A stretch of 64,000 bases of DNA from NCBI GenBank assembly GCA_016584305.1, contig JACEEZ010007177.1:1-64000 (forward strand), in the 5' to 3' direction. This stretch comes from Chionoecetes opilio (Eukaryota; Arthropoda; Malacostraca; Decapoda; Majidae). A program made the translations under genes and the position numbers. Shown in pieces: positions 48,114 through 60,300 of the stretch. Position 1 is the stretch's first letter. Every line of letters starts with the position of its first letter. The notes under the pieces were generated by a model. That model ran no database searches and was not told the origin of the DNA. It saw only the letters and a program-made list of their open reading frames with translations.

Positions 48114-51060
48114 CCCAAAAAAACAAAAACCCACCTGAAATTCCCCTGCCCGGGGTTTTCCCCCCCCGGGGAAAGGCCCGTTTGGGGAAGGGGGGGGAAA
48201 AATTTCCCCGGGGACCCCCCGGGGGGGCCCCCTTTTGGGGGGTTCCTTCCTTTTAAAAAAATTGGGGCCCCCCATTCAGAGAAAAAAAGAACTTAAAGTT
48301 GGGGGCCCCGGGGGGCCCCGGGTTTCATTTCCTGCAGTGATTTAATTTTTTTAAATGTGGGGGACCTTTCAGGGAATCGTTTTTGGGCCCCCAAATGGGG
48401 AAAAAATTCCCTTTTCATTCCCCAGGGTTTAAATTTTAAAAAAACCCGGGAAATTGGGGGGAAAAGGAAGGGAAGAAAAAGGGGGGGGAAAGAGAATTTT
48501 TTTTTACCCCCCGGAAAAAAAATTGGGGAACTTACGGAAAAGGGGGGCCCGGGGGGGGCCCGGGGCCCGGGGGGGTCGCCAAATTTGGTTTTGAAAAATG
48601 GGGGGCCCCCTTTTGGCCCCTTTTTTTTGGCCCCCTAAAGGGGAAAAAAAAACGGGGGCCCCATGGGGGATGGAAATTTTTGGAAAAAAAAAAAAATTTT
48701 AGGGCGCCCGGGTTGGGAAAAAAAAAATTTTCCGGGGGTTTATGGGGGCCCCCGGGGGGGAAACTGGGAAAAGGAGGGGGGGCAGAAATTAATGGGGCCA
48801 AGGGGTTTAAAGGGGAAAGGGGGCCCGGGGGGGGGGACCTTTTTTTGGGACCCCGGGAAAGCAAAAAAAGGTTTTTCAAAATTTTGGGTTTCCCTTTGTT
48901 TTGGGCTTTTTGGGTTAAAACGGCCCCCCCGGTTCCCTTCGGGGAGGGGAAAGAGGGGAAAAAAAAAAACCTTTTCCAAAGGGGGGTGGAAACCTTTCAA
49001 TGTGAAAAAAAGGTTTTAAAAAAGGGAAAAAGGGGGGTTTTTTTCAGGAAAAACCCCCCCACAAAAAATTTTTGGAAAAAAAAAGGGGATTGGAAAAAAA
49101 AGGGGAAACCCTTTTGCCCTTCCAAAAAATTGGGGGCCCCATTGGGGGGGCAAACCCCTACGTGGGGGGAAAAAACGCCCCCCCAGGGGGGGCCCTTTTG
49201 GGGAATTTTTTTAGTGGGGAAAAAAAAAAAACAAGGGGGGGGCCCTTTCAAAGGGGGAAAGTTTTGGGAAAACCCCTTCCCCCCCCGGCCAAAGGGGGGG
49301 GGGAAAAAAAAAGGGGGCGGGGGAAAAGGGGAAATGATACTTTGTTTTTTTGAAAAAAAAGGAAATTTGGGGAGGGAAAATTGGGTGGGAAAAAACCCCA
49401 AAACGTTTCCCCAAAAATGGGGGGTTTTTAGGGGGAAAGGAAAGCTTTTTGATTTTTTGGGGGGGAAAAGCTTTCCCCGGATTTTTACCCGGGGAAAAGG
49501 GAAAAACTTTTCAGGGGGTTTTCCCAAAAAGGGTTTCAAACTTTTTTATGGGGGGGCCTTTTTCCCCCGGGGGGAAATGCCCGCAGAAAGGGGGCTGTTT
49601 TTCCGGGCCCCCAAAAAATCCAAAAAAACCCTTTAAAAAAAACCATTTTCTGATGAAAAGGGGGGGTTGATCTTTAAAAGGGGGGGGGGCCCCCCGGGGG
49701 GGGAACCCCCCCCAAGGGGGGGGGATTTTCACCAGGGGCTTTTCCCAAAAAAGGGGGGGCCCAAAAGGGCCCTTTTCCCCCAAAAACCCGCAAGGGAAAA
49801 CCAAAGGGAAGGGTTCGGGCCCGGAGGGGGGAGCCCCAAGGGGGGGGCAAAAACCAAAAGGGGGGGGCCCCCCAAAGCTTTGGGGGAAAAATCCCCCCGG
49901 GCCCCTTTTATCAAAGGACTTGTTTTAAAAAAAAACCCCCCCTTCCCCGGGGTTTTTTACATCCGGGGGCCCCCTTTAAATTTTGCCCCCACAAAAAAGG
50001 ACCCAAAGGGGGCCCAAAAAAACCCGGGGTTTTGGGCACAAAAAAGGTTTTTTTGGGGAAAACCCCGGGGGGGCCCTCCCGGTTTTCAAGGGGGTTGGGG
50101 GCCCCGGGGTTTCCCCGGGAAAATTGGGGGGGGAAAAGGAAAAAAAACGGGCCCCCCTTGGGCCCGGGCTGTGGGAAAAAAAAAATTTAAAAATGGAAAA
50201 AGGGGGGTAGGTTTTGGGGCCCTTTTCCCAAGGGGTTCCCCCCCAAAAGGTTTTTCTTTCCAAAACCCTGGGGGGCCCCTTTGGAAAAAAAAAACCCTTT
50301 AAATTAAAAAAAACCCCTTTAAGCACCAAAAACCCCCCAAAAAGGGGGTTCCCTTTTTTTATGGAACCAAAAAAGGGGGTTTTTCCCCCGTCTCTTTTAA
50401 AAACGGGAAAATGGGGAATGGGGGCTAGGGGGGGGGGAAAAAAGGGAAAAATTCCAAGGAAAAGGGGAAAAAAAAGGGATTGATTTTCAAAAAGGGGGGG
50501 AAAAGGGCCCCAACCCCAAGGGTTTGGGGGACCCAAAATTTTCTTTAAAAAAAATTTTAATTGTTTTAAAAAAATGCCTGGAAATTTTTGGGGGGAACCC
50601 CCTGGAATTTTAAATGTGGGGAAGGGAGAAAAAAGGGGGGTTCCCCAAAAAAACCCGGGGGCCTTTTGGGGTGGGGCCTTTTTAAAAAAGAGTTTCCAAA
50701 AGGAAAAAAACCTTGGGGGGTTTCCCCCGTGGGGGGGCCCAAAAAAACCCGGGGCCCGTAAGGGAAAATTCTCAGGGGGGTTGCCCGGCCGGAAAAAAAA
50801 TGGGGTTTAAAATTGGGGGCTGGGCAAAAAAAAAGGGGGCCCCCCGGGGGGGGAGGGGGGGGGGGGCGATTTCCCCCCATTGGGGAAAGGGGAAGGGGGC
50901 AGTGGGGGGAAATTGGGGAACCGAAAAAAAACTAATTTTTCAGCGGCCCCCCAAAAGGGTTGGGAAAAGCCCTTAAGGGGGCCCGAAAAAGGGAAATAAA
51001 AATTTTTCACCCCATGTTTGGGGGGGAAAAAATTTTCGCCCCCGGTTGGAAAAAAGGAGT
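48114..51060. other. Smeared sequence, G/A-dominated plus strand
   Basis: Homopolymer texture resumes abruptly after the clean island. G and A runs dominate the plus strand. Frames up to 318 codons (48680-49636) are Lys/Gly/Phe-rich and rejected. Nothing is readable. Confidence 0.8.
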
Positions 51061-51552
51061 ATCCCCTTTTTTTTGATTTTTTGTTAAAGTGGGTTTAAAA
51101 GGGGGCCCCGGGCTCCGGGGAAAATTAAAAATTTTTGGGGGGGGGGGGGGGGGGGGCTACCCCCCGGGTTTTTACTTGTTTTAAACCCCCCCCTTACTCG
51201 ACCCACCCCGGGGTTTTCGAAATAAAAAAATGAAAAAAACGAAAAAAAATTTTGTTTTTTGGGGGGGAAACCCCGGGGGGGAAACCCTTTAAAGTTTTTA
51301 AATTTAAAAAAAACCCCCCGTTTTAAAAAAAAAATTGGGGGGGGAAAAATTTGGGAAACCCGAGGGGGGGGGGGAAAAAACCTAATTTTCCCAAAAAAAT
51401 TTTTTTTTTAAAAATACTTTTTTAGGGTGTTTTTGGAAATTTTAAAAAAAAACCCCCAATTTTCCAAAACCCAAAAATGATCGGGGAAAAAAAAGGGGCT
51501 TTTTATTTCTCAATTTTTTTGCAATTAAAAAAAAAAATTTTTTTTCCCCCAA

Positions 51553-51592
<40 letters not shown>

Positions 51593-54500
51593 CCCCCAAA
51601 AAATTTTTCAATTTTTTTTTTTCCAAAAAAAAATGGGGAAAAAAAAAATTTTTCCCAAAATTTTAAAAGGGGGGTTTCCCAACCCCCCTTTGGGGGGCCC
51701 CCGGTTTTTAGAAATTCATACGGGGGGGGAAACCCCGGGAAAATTTGGGGCCCGGGTTTAAAAAATTTTGGTGCTTTTTTTTTCCCGGGGGGGTTTGGTT
51801 TTCCCCAAACCATTTGGGGGAAAAAAAATTGGTTGGGTTAAAAAGGGCCCTTTTCCCAAAAAACATTTTTTTGGGGGGAAAGGGGGGGTGGGGCCTTTTT
51901 CAAAAAAAAAGGTTTTTGTTTTTTAAAAAAAATTTCCCCCAAATTATTTAATTTTGGGTTTGAATTTTACTAGGGGGCTTTTTTAAAAGTATTTTTGGTA
52001 TTTTTAAAATAAATTTTTAAATTTATTCTTAAATTTTTTTTTTTTTTAATTATTATTTTTTTTAAAGGGAAATTTTTTGTAAGGGGCCCGGCGTTTAAAA
52101 AAACAAAAAAACCCCCCCAGGTTTCGGGGGGCCTTAAAAAACTTATTCAAAAATTTTTTATCTTGGTTTTTTTAGTGGGGGCCCCGGGGGTTGGGGGAAA
52201 AATTTGAAAGGGGGGGTTTTTAAAAAAAAACCCCCCCGCCATTTGGGGGATTTTCTGGAAAACTTAAAAAAAAGGGCCAAAGGCCCCCCGGTTTTGGGGG
52301 AAAACCCCACCCCCTAACTTAAAAATTCCCCCGGGTTTTTTTATTTTTCGGTGCATTGTTTGGGGGTTTTAAATTTGGGGGGCCGCGGGGGGGGGAAAAC
52401 CACGAAAGGGGAAAAAAAATTTTTCGGGGGATGGAAAAAGGGGGGAATTTTTGGGGGGAATTTTTTTGGGGTGGGGGAAAAATTTATATTCCAGGGGTTT
52501 GGGGTATTTTTTAAATTTTGGCTTTGTTTTTTCGCTGACAAAAACCAAAAACCCATAAAAAAGGGTGGGAACCCCGAAAATAAAATGGGGCTGATGTTTT
52601 TCAAGGGGGCCCTTTTAAAAAAACCCAAAAAAAAAAATAAGGAGGTCCAAAAAACAGGGGGGGGGGGGGGCCTTCCCTCCCAAAAAGGGGGAAAGTAAAA
52701 ATGGAAAAGGGTTTTCCGTTACTTTTGTCCCCCCCAAAACCTTTTCTTTTTTTTCTTAATGAGGGGGGGGGGGGCTTGTAAAAAATGTTTTTTTCCCTTT
52801 GGTTTTAGGGGAAGGGCCCCCCCGGGGAAAAATTTTTAAAAAAATTTTAACCCTTTAGGGTTCCCTTTAGTTCCAAAACGAGGAAAAAAAAGGGAAAGGC
52901 CCCCCCCCCCCCGGAAAAAAATAAAACCCCTGGGGGGGAAAAAAACAAATTTTTTTGGGCCCCAAAAAAAAACCCCACCCTTTTTTTCAATTTTTTGTTT
53001 TGTTTGTTTTTTTCTTTGTTTGGTTTTTACATTAATTTTTCCCGGTTATTGGGGTTTGGGATTTTTAAAAAAAAAAACCCCCTTTTTAAATTTTGGGGTT
53101 CCTTTTTGGGGTTGGGGGCTTTTTCCTTTATTTAATAAAATTAAATTGGGTTTTACATTTTATTTTTTTAAGTGTTAAATTTTGGGCCCAAAAAAAACCC
53201 CAATTTTTCCCTAAATCTGAGGGTTTTTACCCAAAAAAATCCCCCCAAAAAATTTTTGCTTTGATTTATTTTTAATTTACCTTTTTATCCAAAAAAACAA
53301 GTTTTTCCCTTTTAAACCCCCGTGGGGGAAATTTAAAACCCCCCCTTTCCCCTTTATGGTAAACCCCAGTTTTTTTCTCCCCGTTTTTCCGGGGGGAAAA
53401 AAAATTTTCGGGGCCCCCACCCCCAAAAACGGTAAAAACAGTTAAAAAATTGAAAAAAAAAAATTTTTTGAGGGGGCAAAAAAAACGGTTTCCCAAAAAT
53501 GCCCCTTAAAAAAAATTTTTTTTTCCCAAATCCAAAAACCCTTTTCTTTTTTTCCAAAAAACCCCCCTTGGGTTTTTCTTTTTAATTTTTTTTTATGGCA
53601 TCGAATTTTTTTTTTCCCAAAAAAAGTCTCGGGGGGGCCCCCCGGTTTTTCGCTTTTTTTTTTTCCCCATTTTTGGGCGGGAAAATTTATTTTCCGTTTT
53701 CCCCAATTTCAAATTTTAAAATTTTGGGCCCGGGCAAAAAATTTTTCAATTGGGGAAAATCCAAAACCCCAAAATTTTTTGTGGGGGTGGTTTGCCTTTC
53801 CCCGCCAGGGGCCCGGGCCCTGGGTTTGGGGGAGGGGGAGTTTTGGGGGGGCCCGGGGGAAAGGGGCATTCAAAAAAACAACCCCAAACCCGGGGGCCCC
53901 GGTTTTAAACTTCTGCCCAAAAAAAAGGGCCCCCCCCGTTTTTGGGGGTGGCTTTTTTTTGAGATCGGGGTTTTTACCCAAACCCCCCCACAACCCCAGC
54001 CCAACCCTTGGGGAAAAATTTTCCTTTTTTAAAACCCCCATTTTCTTTTTTATAGGGAAAAACCCAAAAAAGGAAAAACTGGGAAAAGGCCCCGATTTTT
54101 TTAGATGGGGCATGAGGGCCAAATTTTTATGGGGCCCCTATTTATCTTGGCCCCGGGGGAAAAAAAAGGGTTTTTTGGGGCAAAAAACCCGGGGGCAAAG
54201 GCTCACGGGGGGGGGTTTTTAAAAAAAAAAATAATTTTAAAAAATTCCCCTCCCGCTAGGTTTGGGGGAAAAAGGGCCTCCCCCCCCAAAGGGGGGAAAA
54301 AACCCCAAACCCCCCCCCTTTTTTGGGGGGGCATGTTTTTATTAAACCCCCTGGGGGGGGGGGGGGGGGGGGGGGACGGATTCCCCCGTCATGGACTGGT
54401 TCGTGGTTAAAACGTAAAACTTTCTATTTGTGGGGGGGGACCCAAAAAGGGGGGGGCCGTTGATTTTTTTCCCTTTGGGGGGGGGGACCGTGTTTTACCA

Positions 54501-57500
54501 AACTTTTTTCATGGGAAAATCCCAAACTTGGGGACCCCTCTTTTCCGGGGGCCCCGGGGGAATTGGGGCCCCCATAAAGTAAAAAGGGGAAAAAGGGTTT
54601 GGAAAATTGGGTTTTGGGGGGGGGGCTATCCCCTTTAATTTTGGGGGTTTTTTTTCGTGGGTTTTAAAAATTTTTACCCAATAGCGTTTAAAAAAAATTT
54701 CAAATTTTTGGGGGGGCGGGTATCCCTTTTGGTTCCCGGAAAATGGGGGGTGGTTTTTGGGAAAAGGGGAACCCAAAGGGGGAACAAAACCTTTTGTCGG
54801 GGGGCCCCCCGTTTCCCCCAGGGGGGGGGGGGGGAAATTTAGTTCTTTGGGGGGATTCCCGGGGGTTTTTTTAGTTGGGTGGGGAAAAAAGGTTTAAAAA
54901 ACAGGGGGGCCAAAGGGGGGGGAAATTTTAAAAACCCGTTTTTTCGGAATTTTTGGAAAAAACATAATTGGGGGAGGGGTTTTTAACCCCCCCACCTATG
55001 AGGGAAAAAAAAATTCCCCAAATTTTTTTATGCTTTAAAAAAATAAAAAAGGGGTTTTTTCCCCCCAAAATTTCCGGGGCATAAAATTGGGGGGAAAAAA
55101 AATTTTTCTAAACTAAAAAAAAAAAAAAAAGGGGGGGAAAAAAACCTTTCGGAAAATTAAAAAGGGGCTGTTAAAAGGGGCAAATTTTGGGGGGAATTTC
55201 CCCGGTTTTAAACCCAAATTTACTCGGGGAGGGGGGGGGCGGGCCAAAAGGGGGTTTGGGGGGGGGGGTTTTAACCAAAAGAGGGGGGGGGGGGGAAACC
55301 CCAAATTTTTTTTGGGTTTAAATTTGGGGGGGGCCCCCCAAAAAAAAAAAGGTCCCAAAAAAAGAAAAACCCCGGCATCCTTTTTATGGGGTGCATTTCA
55401 CCCCCGGGGCCCCCTTTTTTTTGGGGGGGAAACCCCCAAAAAAAAAAAAGGGGGGGAAAAGGGTTCCCTGGGGGGGGGGCGGGGGTCCATTTTTTTCCGG
55501 AAAACCCCCCCCCAACCCCTTTTGGGGGCCCCGGCCCCAAACCCTTTTTGGGCCCAAAAAATAGGGGGGGGAAAAAACCCCGGGGGTTTTTTTTAAAAAA
55601 CAGGGGCCAATTTAAAAAAACGGAAAGGCCCCCCTTTTTGGTTGGCCCCCCCCCCACCCTTTTGGGCCCCCCCGCTGCTTTCTTCCCCGGGCTTTGGGTT
55701 TTTGTTTTTCCCTTTACAGAAGTTTTCCCCAAACCTTTGTTTTGCGTGGGGGGTTTTTTCACTGGGGTTTGGGGCCCCCGGGAAAAAAAGGGGAAAAGGG
55801 TTTTCCCAAAGTATGGGGCGGGGGCCCCCCATGGTTTTTTTTAACCCCTAAAAAAACCAAAAAAAAAAATTTAGGAATTTTCCAAAAAAATTTTTCCAAA
55901 ATTTTAAAATTTTAAAATATTTTTGTTGCGGGAAAACCCTTTTTCCTTTTTTTGGGTGGGGGGGCCCTTTTTAAAAGGGGGGGCGGGGGGGATTAACCCC
56001 TGTCCAAAGGGAAAGGGGGCAAATTTTTTCCCCCTGTTTCCTTTTTCCCCGGGAAAAACCCTTCCCGTCCTTTAAAAACTTTTTTCCCCCCCCCCCCCCC
56101 TTTTTCCTTATTATTGGGTTCCCCCAAGGGGTTGTAAAAAGGGTTTTAAAAAGGGTTTTCTTTTAAAACGTTTTTTTTGGGCCCCCTTTTCCCTATGTTT
56201 TCCACCCCTTTTTGTTTTAAACCAAAAAAAAAAAAACCCGGGGAAAAAAAAAAACCCCCGGGGGTTTTTAGGGGGGGTAAGTGGGGGGGGGGGCTTGGGG
56301 TATCAAAAAAAAAATTTGATTTCCTTTTTGATAAAAAACCTTTTGGGATTTTGGAAAAAATATTGGGGTTTTTCCTTTTTTTTTTGGTTCCGGGGGTATT
56401 TAAAGGGGGGGTTTTCCCCCAAAAAGGGAAAGGGATAGGGGGGCCCCCAAAAATTTTTTTTGTGAAAAAATTTTAACCCAAGGGGAAAGGGAAAAAAAAA
56501 TTTTTAAAAAAAATAAAACCAAAAATTAAAAATTTTTTTTTTTTGCCCAGGGGGAAAAAATTTTTTTTCGTGGAGGGGGGGGTTTTGGGGGGGTTTGCAC
56601 CGGGTTTTAATTTCCCCAAAAAGGGGTTTTAAATTGGGGTTGGGGCTTTTTTTTCTTTTCGATAATTTAAAATTTTTTTCCCCTTTTTGGGAATTGGGGC
56701 CCCCAAAGGGGGAATTTTTCTTGGAAAAAAACCCATCAATTTTTTAAATTTTTTGGTTTTTTGGGGTTTTTTGGGGGGGGCCTTTAAAGCCTTTGGGGTA
56801 AATTGGGGATGTACTTCAAGTTTTTGGGGGAGGGGGGTGGAGTTTTTTGAAAGGGTTTTTCCCCCTTGGGGCCCCTTGGGCCCGCCAATATTGGGGGGGG
56901 GGGGCCCCCGGGGGGGGGACGTTTTTTACTTTTAAAAAAAAATTTTATATTTTTGTTTTTAACCCCAAGGGGAGTTTTTTCTTTATTTTATAAAACCCGG
57001 GTTTTCCCTTTAAGCCAAAAAAAACCTTTTTTTTTTTGGGTTTAATTTTTCCCCAAATTAAATTTGGGGGGATTTTCCCCCTTTATTTGGGGGGCCCCCT
57101 GGAAAACCTTTTATCAGTGGCCGCAAACCCCAGTTGGGGTTTGGTGGGGGTAAGGGGTGGAATCTTTTCCAACCAAATTTTTTCCCTTGGGGGGGACCCC
57201 TTTTTTTTTTTGGCCCGGCCCCCTTTTTTTTTGGGGGGCCCCCGGGCCCCTTTTAAAAAAAAAAAAAGGGGTTTTTTGTTGTTGGAAAAAAAACCCGGGG
57301 GGCCTAAGGGGGGGGAAAACTGGGGGGGGCCCCAAGGTTTTTTTTAAATGGGGTAAAAGGGGAAATTTTTAAAAAAAGGGGGGGCAGGGAAAAAAAAAAC
57401 TTTCGGGGGGTTTTAACCCCAAAGGGGGGGAAAAACCCCCAAAAAAAAAAAAAAACGGGAAAATTTAAAAGCTTGGGGGAAAGGGGGGGGTTTGGATTTA

Positions 57501-60300
57501 GAAAAAAAGGGGGAAAAATAAAAAAAAAAAAACTGGTTTCCCCCAAAAAAAAGGGGGGGGGGAATGGGAAAATTTTGGGCCAATTGGGGGCTTTAAAGGA
57601 AAGGTAGTTTGTTTCGGGGGGGGGGTTGGTTTTATTTTGGGGGGCCTTTTTAAAAATTGGGGGGGTTTGGGGGGTTTTGGGTTTTTTTATGGATGGGGGA
57701 TGGGGGAAAGGGGGGATTTTAGGGGGGTGGGTTTAGGGGTTGGGGAAAGGGGGAAAAATTTTTCCCCCAATGTAAGGGGCCCCGCGGGCCCTTTTTGTTT
57801 AAACTTCCTTTTTTTTTCTTTAAAGGGTTCCCCCATGGGGAAAAACCCAAAAAATTAAAAAAAAAAAATCGGGGGGGAAAATTTTTCCCTTTTTTAAATT
57901 TTTGGGATACCCCACCCTCCCTTTTTTAAAAAATTTTTACCCGTGGAAATTAAACTTCTTTCAAAAAAGGTTTTTTAATTAAAAAAAAAAAAAGGGGTCC
58001 TTTCCCAACCCCTAAAACCCCACAAAAAACTTTCCTTTTTTAACCCATTGGCCCCCAAAAACAGGGGGGTCAAGTAAAAAAAAAAAAAAGGCCCTTTTGG
58101 GTTTTTTTTAGGGGTTAAACCCTAAAAAAGGGGTTGGGTTTTTTACCTTTTGCCCCAAAAAAGGGTTTTTTTTAAAAAATTGGCCTTTTTTTTATTTTTT
58201 GTTAACCCCCCCTCGTATTTTTTTAAATTTTTCCAAGGGGTTTTTTTTTAAAAATTTTTTTTTTCCAAGGGGCCTTTTAAATTTTTGTTTCCCCCTTTCC
58301 CTTTTTATATAAATTTTTTTTGTAATTTTGGGGGGAAAAAAATTTTTTCCCAAAAAAAATTTTTTAATAAAATTTTTCCCCCTTTTCCCTTAAATTTTTT
58401 GGGGGGGTTTGTGTTAAATTTTTAGTGAAGGGGAAAAAAATTCCCCAAAAATTTGGTTTTAGGTTTAAAAAAAGTCCCCCCGAAAAACCCTTTTTTCGGC
58501 CAAAAAACCCACTTTTAAAAAAAGGTGTTTTTGGGAAGGAAAAAGGGAAAACAGAAGGGGTTTGGCCTTTTACCCCATTTTTTTGGCGGGCCCCTCGGAA
58601 AAAAAATTTCGTCCCATTTTGGGGTTTTGGGGGAACATTTTCCCCCGGGGGTAATATGGGGGGGAAAAAGGGTTTAAAAAAAGGGGTTTTGGGGGCCCCC
58701 CGGGGGGGGGTCTTGCCTTTTAACCCCAAAATTAGGGAGGGGCCCCCCAATGTGGGGGTTTTTTTTTTCCCAAAAAATTTCTAAAAGGGGAATTTCCCCC
58801 AAAAAAAAGGGGGGCCCCTGGGCAATTTTTGGTACAAAACCCCCGGGGGGGAACCAATGGGGGCCCAAAAAAAAAAAACCTTCAATTTTTTTTTTTTTTT
58901 AAAAAAAGGGTTTGGAAGTTTACGGGGGGGTTTTGGTTCCCAAATTTTTTTTGTTTTCCCCGCCCCAAAAATTTGGGAATTTTCCCCCCCCCAATGGGGG
59001 GAACCCCAAAAAAAACAAAATTATTTAAATTTTTTTTTACCTTTTTTTTTCCTAAAAGGGCCCCAAACCCGGCCAAAGGGTCCGGGTTAAATTTGGTTTT
59101 TCTTAAAAACGGCCCCCGGGGGGGGAAAGGGGGGGGGGGGGGTTTGGGGGTATGGGGGGCCCCAAAAACCCTTTTATTTCCCGGAGGGGGAAAAAGGGCC
59201 GCGGGCCTAAAAAAGGGGGAAAAAGGGTGGTTTTTCCCAGGGGGGTCCCCGGGGGTTTATTGGGAAATTAAATTGGGGGGTTTTTTGGGTAATTGGGGGG
59301 GCTTTTGGGAAAAAAAAAAAATTTTTTTTAGGGGGGAAAAGTAAGGGGGGGGAAAAATGAAATTGGGATTTTGGGTGGGGGTTTTTAAAATTTTCCCTAT
59401 TTTTATGAGTTAAAAAGGAAAGAAAAAATTTTAAAAGGGCCCAAAAAAGGGGGTTCCCCCCACGTTAGGGCCCCGCCCCCCGGGGGCCCCCTTTGGCAGC
59501 CAAAGGGGCCCGGCAGGGAAAGGCCAAAGAAAGGGGCCCGTTTTAAAGGGGGGGATATTTAAAAAAACCCCAAATTGGGGGGGGGAAAAGGGTTGGTTTT
59601 TTGGTTTTAATTTTTTAGTAGGGAAAGGGGGGAAAAAAAAAAAAAAAAAAAACCCATTTTTAGGGGGGGAATTTCCCGTGGGGTTCCCCCTGGTGATATT
59701 TTCCCATGGGGGCTATTTCCCCACAGGGGGCCCGGGGGAAGCTTGGGGGCCGGTCTTTTTTCAGGGAAGGCACAAAAGGGGGGGGCGGGGTGACGGGGGT
59801 GGTTTTTTTTCTTTTAAAAAAACTTTTTGGGGGAAATGGGGGCGGGGGGGGCCCCCCCCAACCTTTTCCCTTCCCCGGGCCCCCTATAGGGTTTTTGGGA
59901 AAAAAGGGGAAATTTTAAAACGGGGGGCCTTTAAATTTCTCGTTTTTATTTTTTACAAAATTTTGGGGATTTTTTGGTTTTAGGGAAAAGGGGTTTTTTA
60001 CCCCGGTTTTTTTTTTTCAATTTTTCCTTAAAAAACCCCAATTTTTTTAAGGGGATCGTTTTTTGGGGGGCAACCCCCCCTTTAAAAAAAGGGGTTTTAT
60101 TTAAAAAAATGTTTTTTTTTTGGAATTTTTGGGGGAACTGGGCCCCTTTGGGGGCCCAAATGGAGTGGGGCGGAAGAAATTCTTGGGCCCCGGGGGGGGG
60201 GGCCCCCCCCCATAAAACCCAAAAAAAATTTTTCACTTTTTTCCCCAAACCCCCCATAAAACAACCGGTTTTTTTTTCCACCAAAAAAACCAACTAGCAA
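51061..60300. other. Smeared sequence, often G-rich
   Basis: Runs of G, A and T predominate, with G-run-rich blocks at about 54.4-57.8 kb and 58.6-59.8 kb. A run of 36 A lies at 51555-51590. No gene, RNA or structured repeat can be supported. Confidence 0.8.

Noticed and set aside
48680..49636. Plus-strand open frame of 318 codons
   Set aside because: It is Lys/Gly/Phe-rich within the G/A-run smear, with a minus-strand frame of 180 codons covering its second half.
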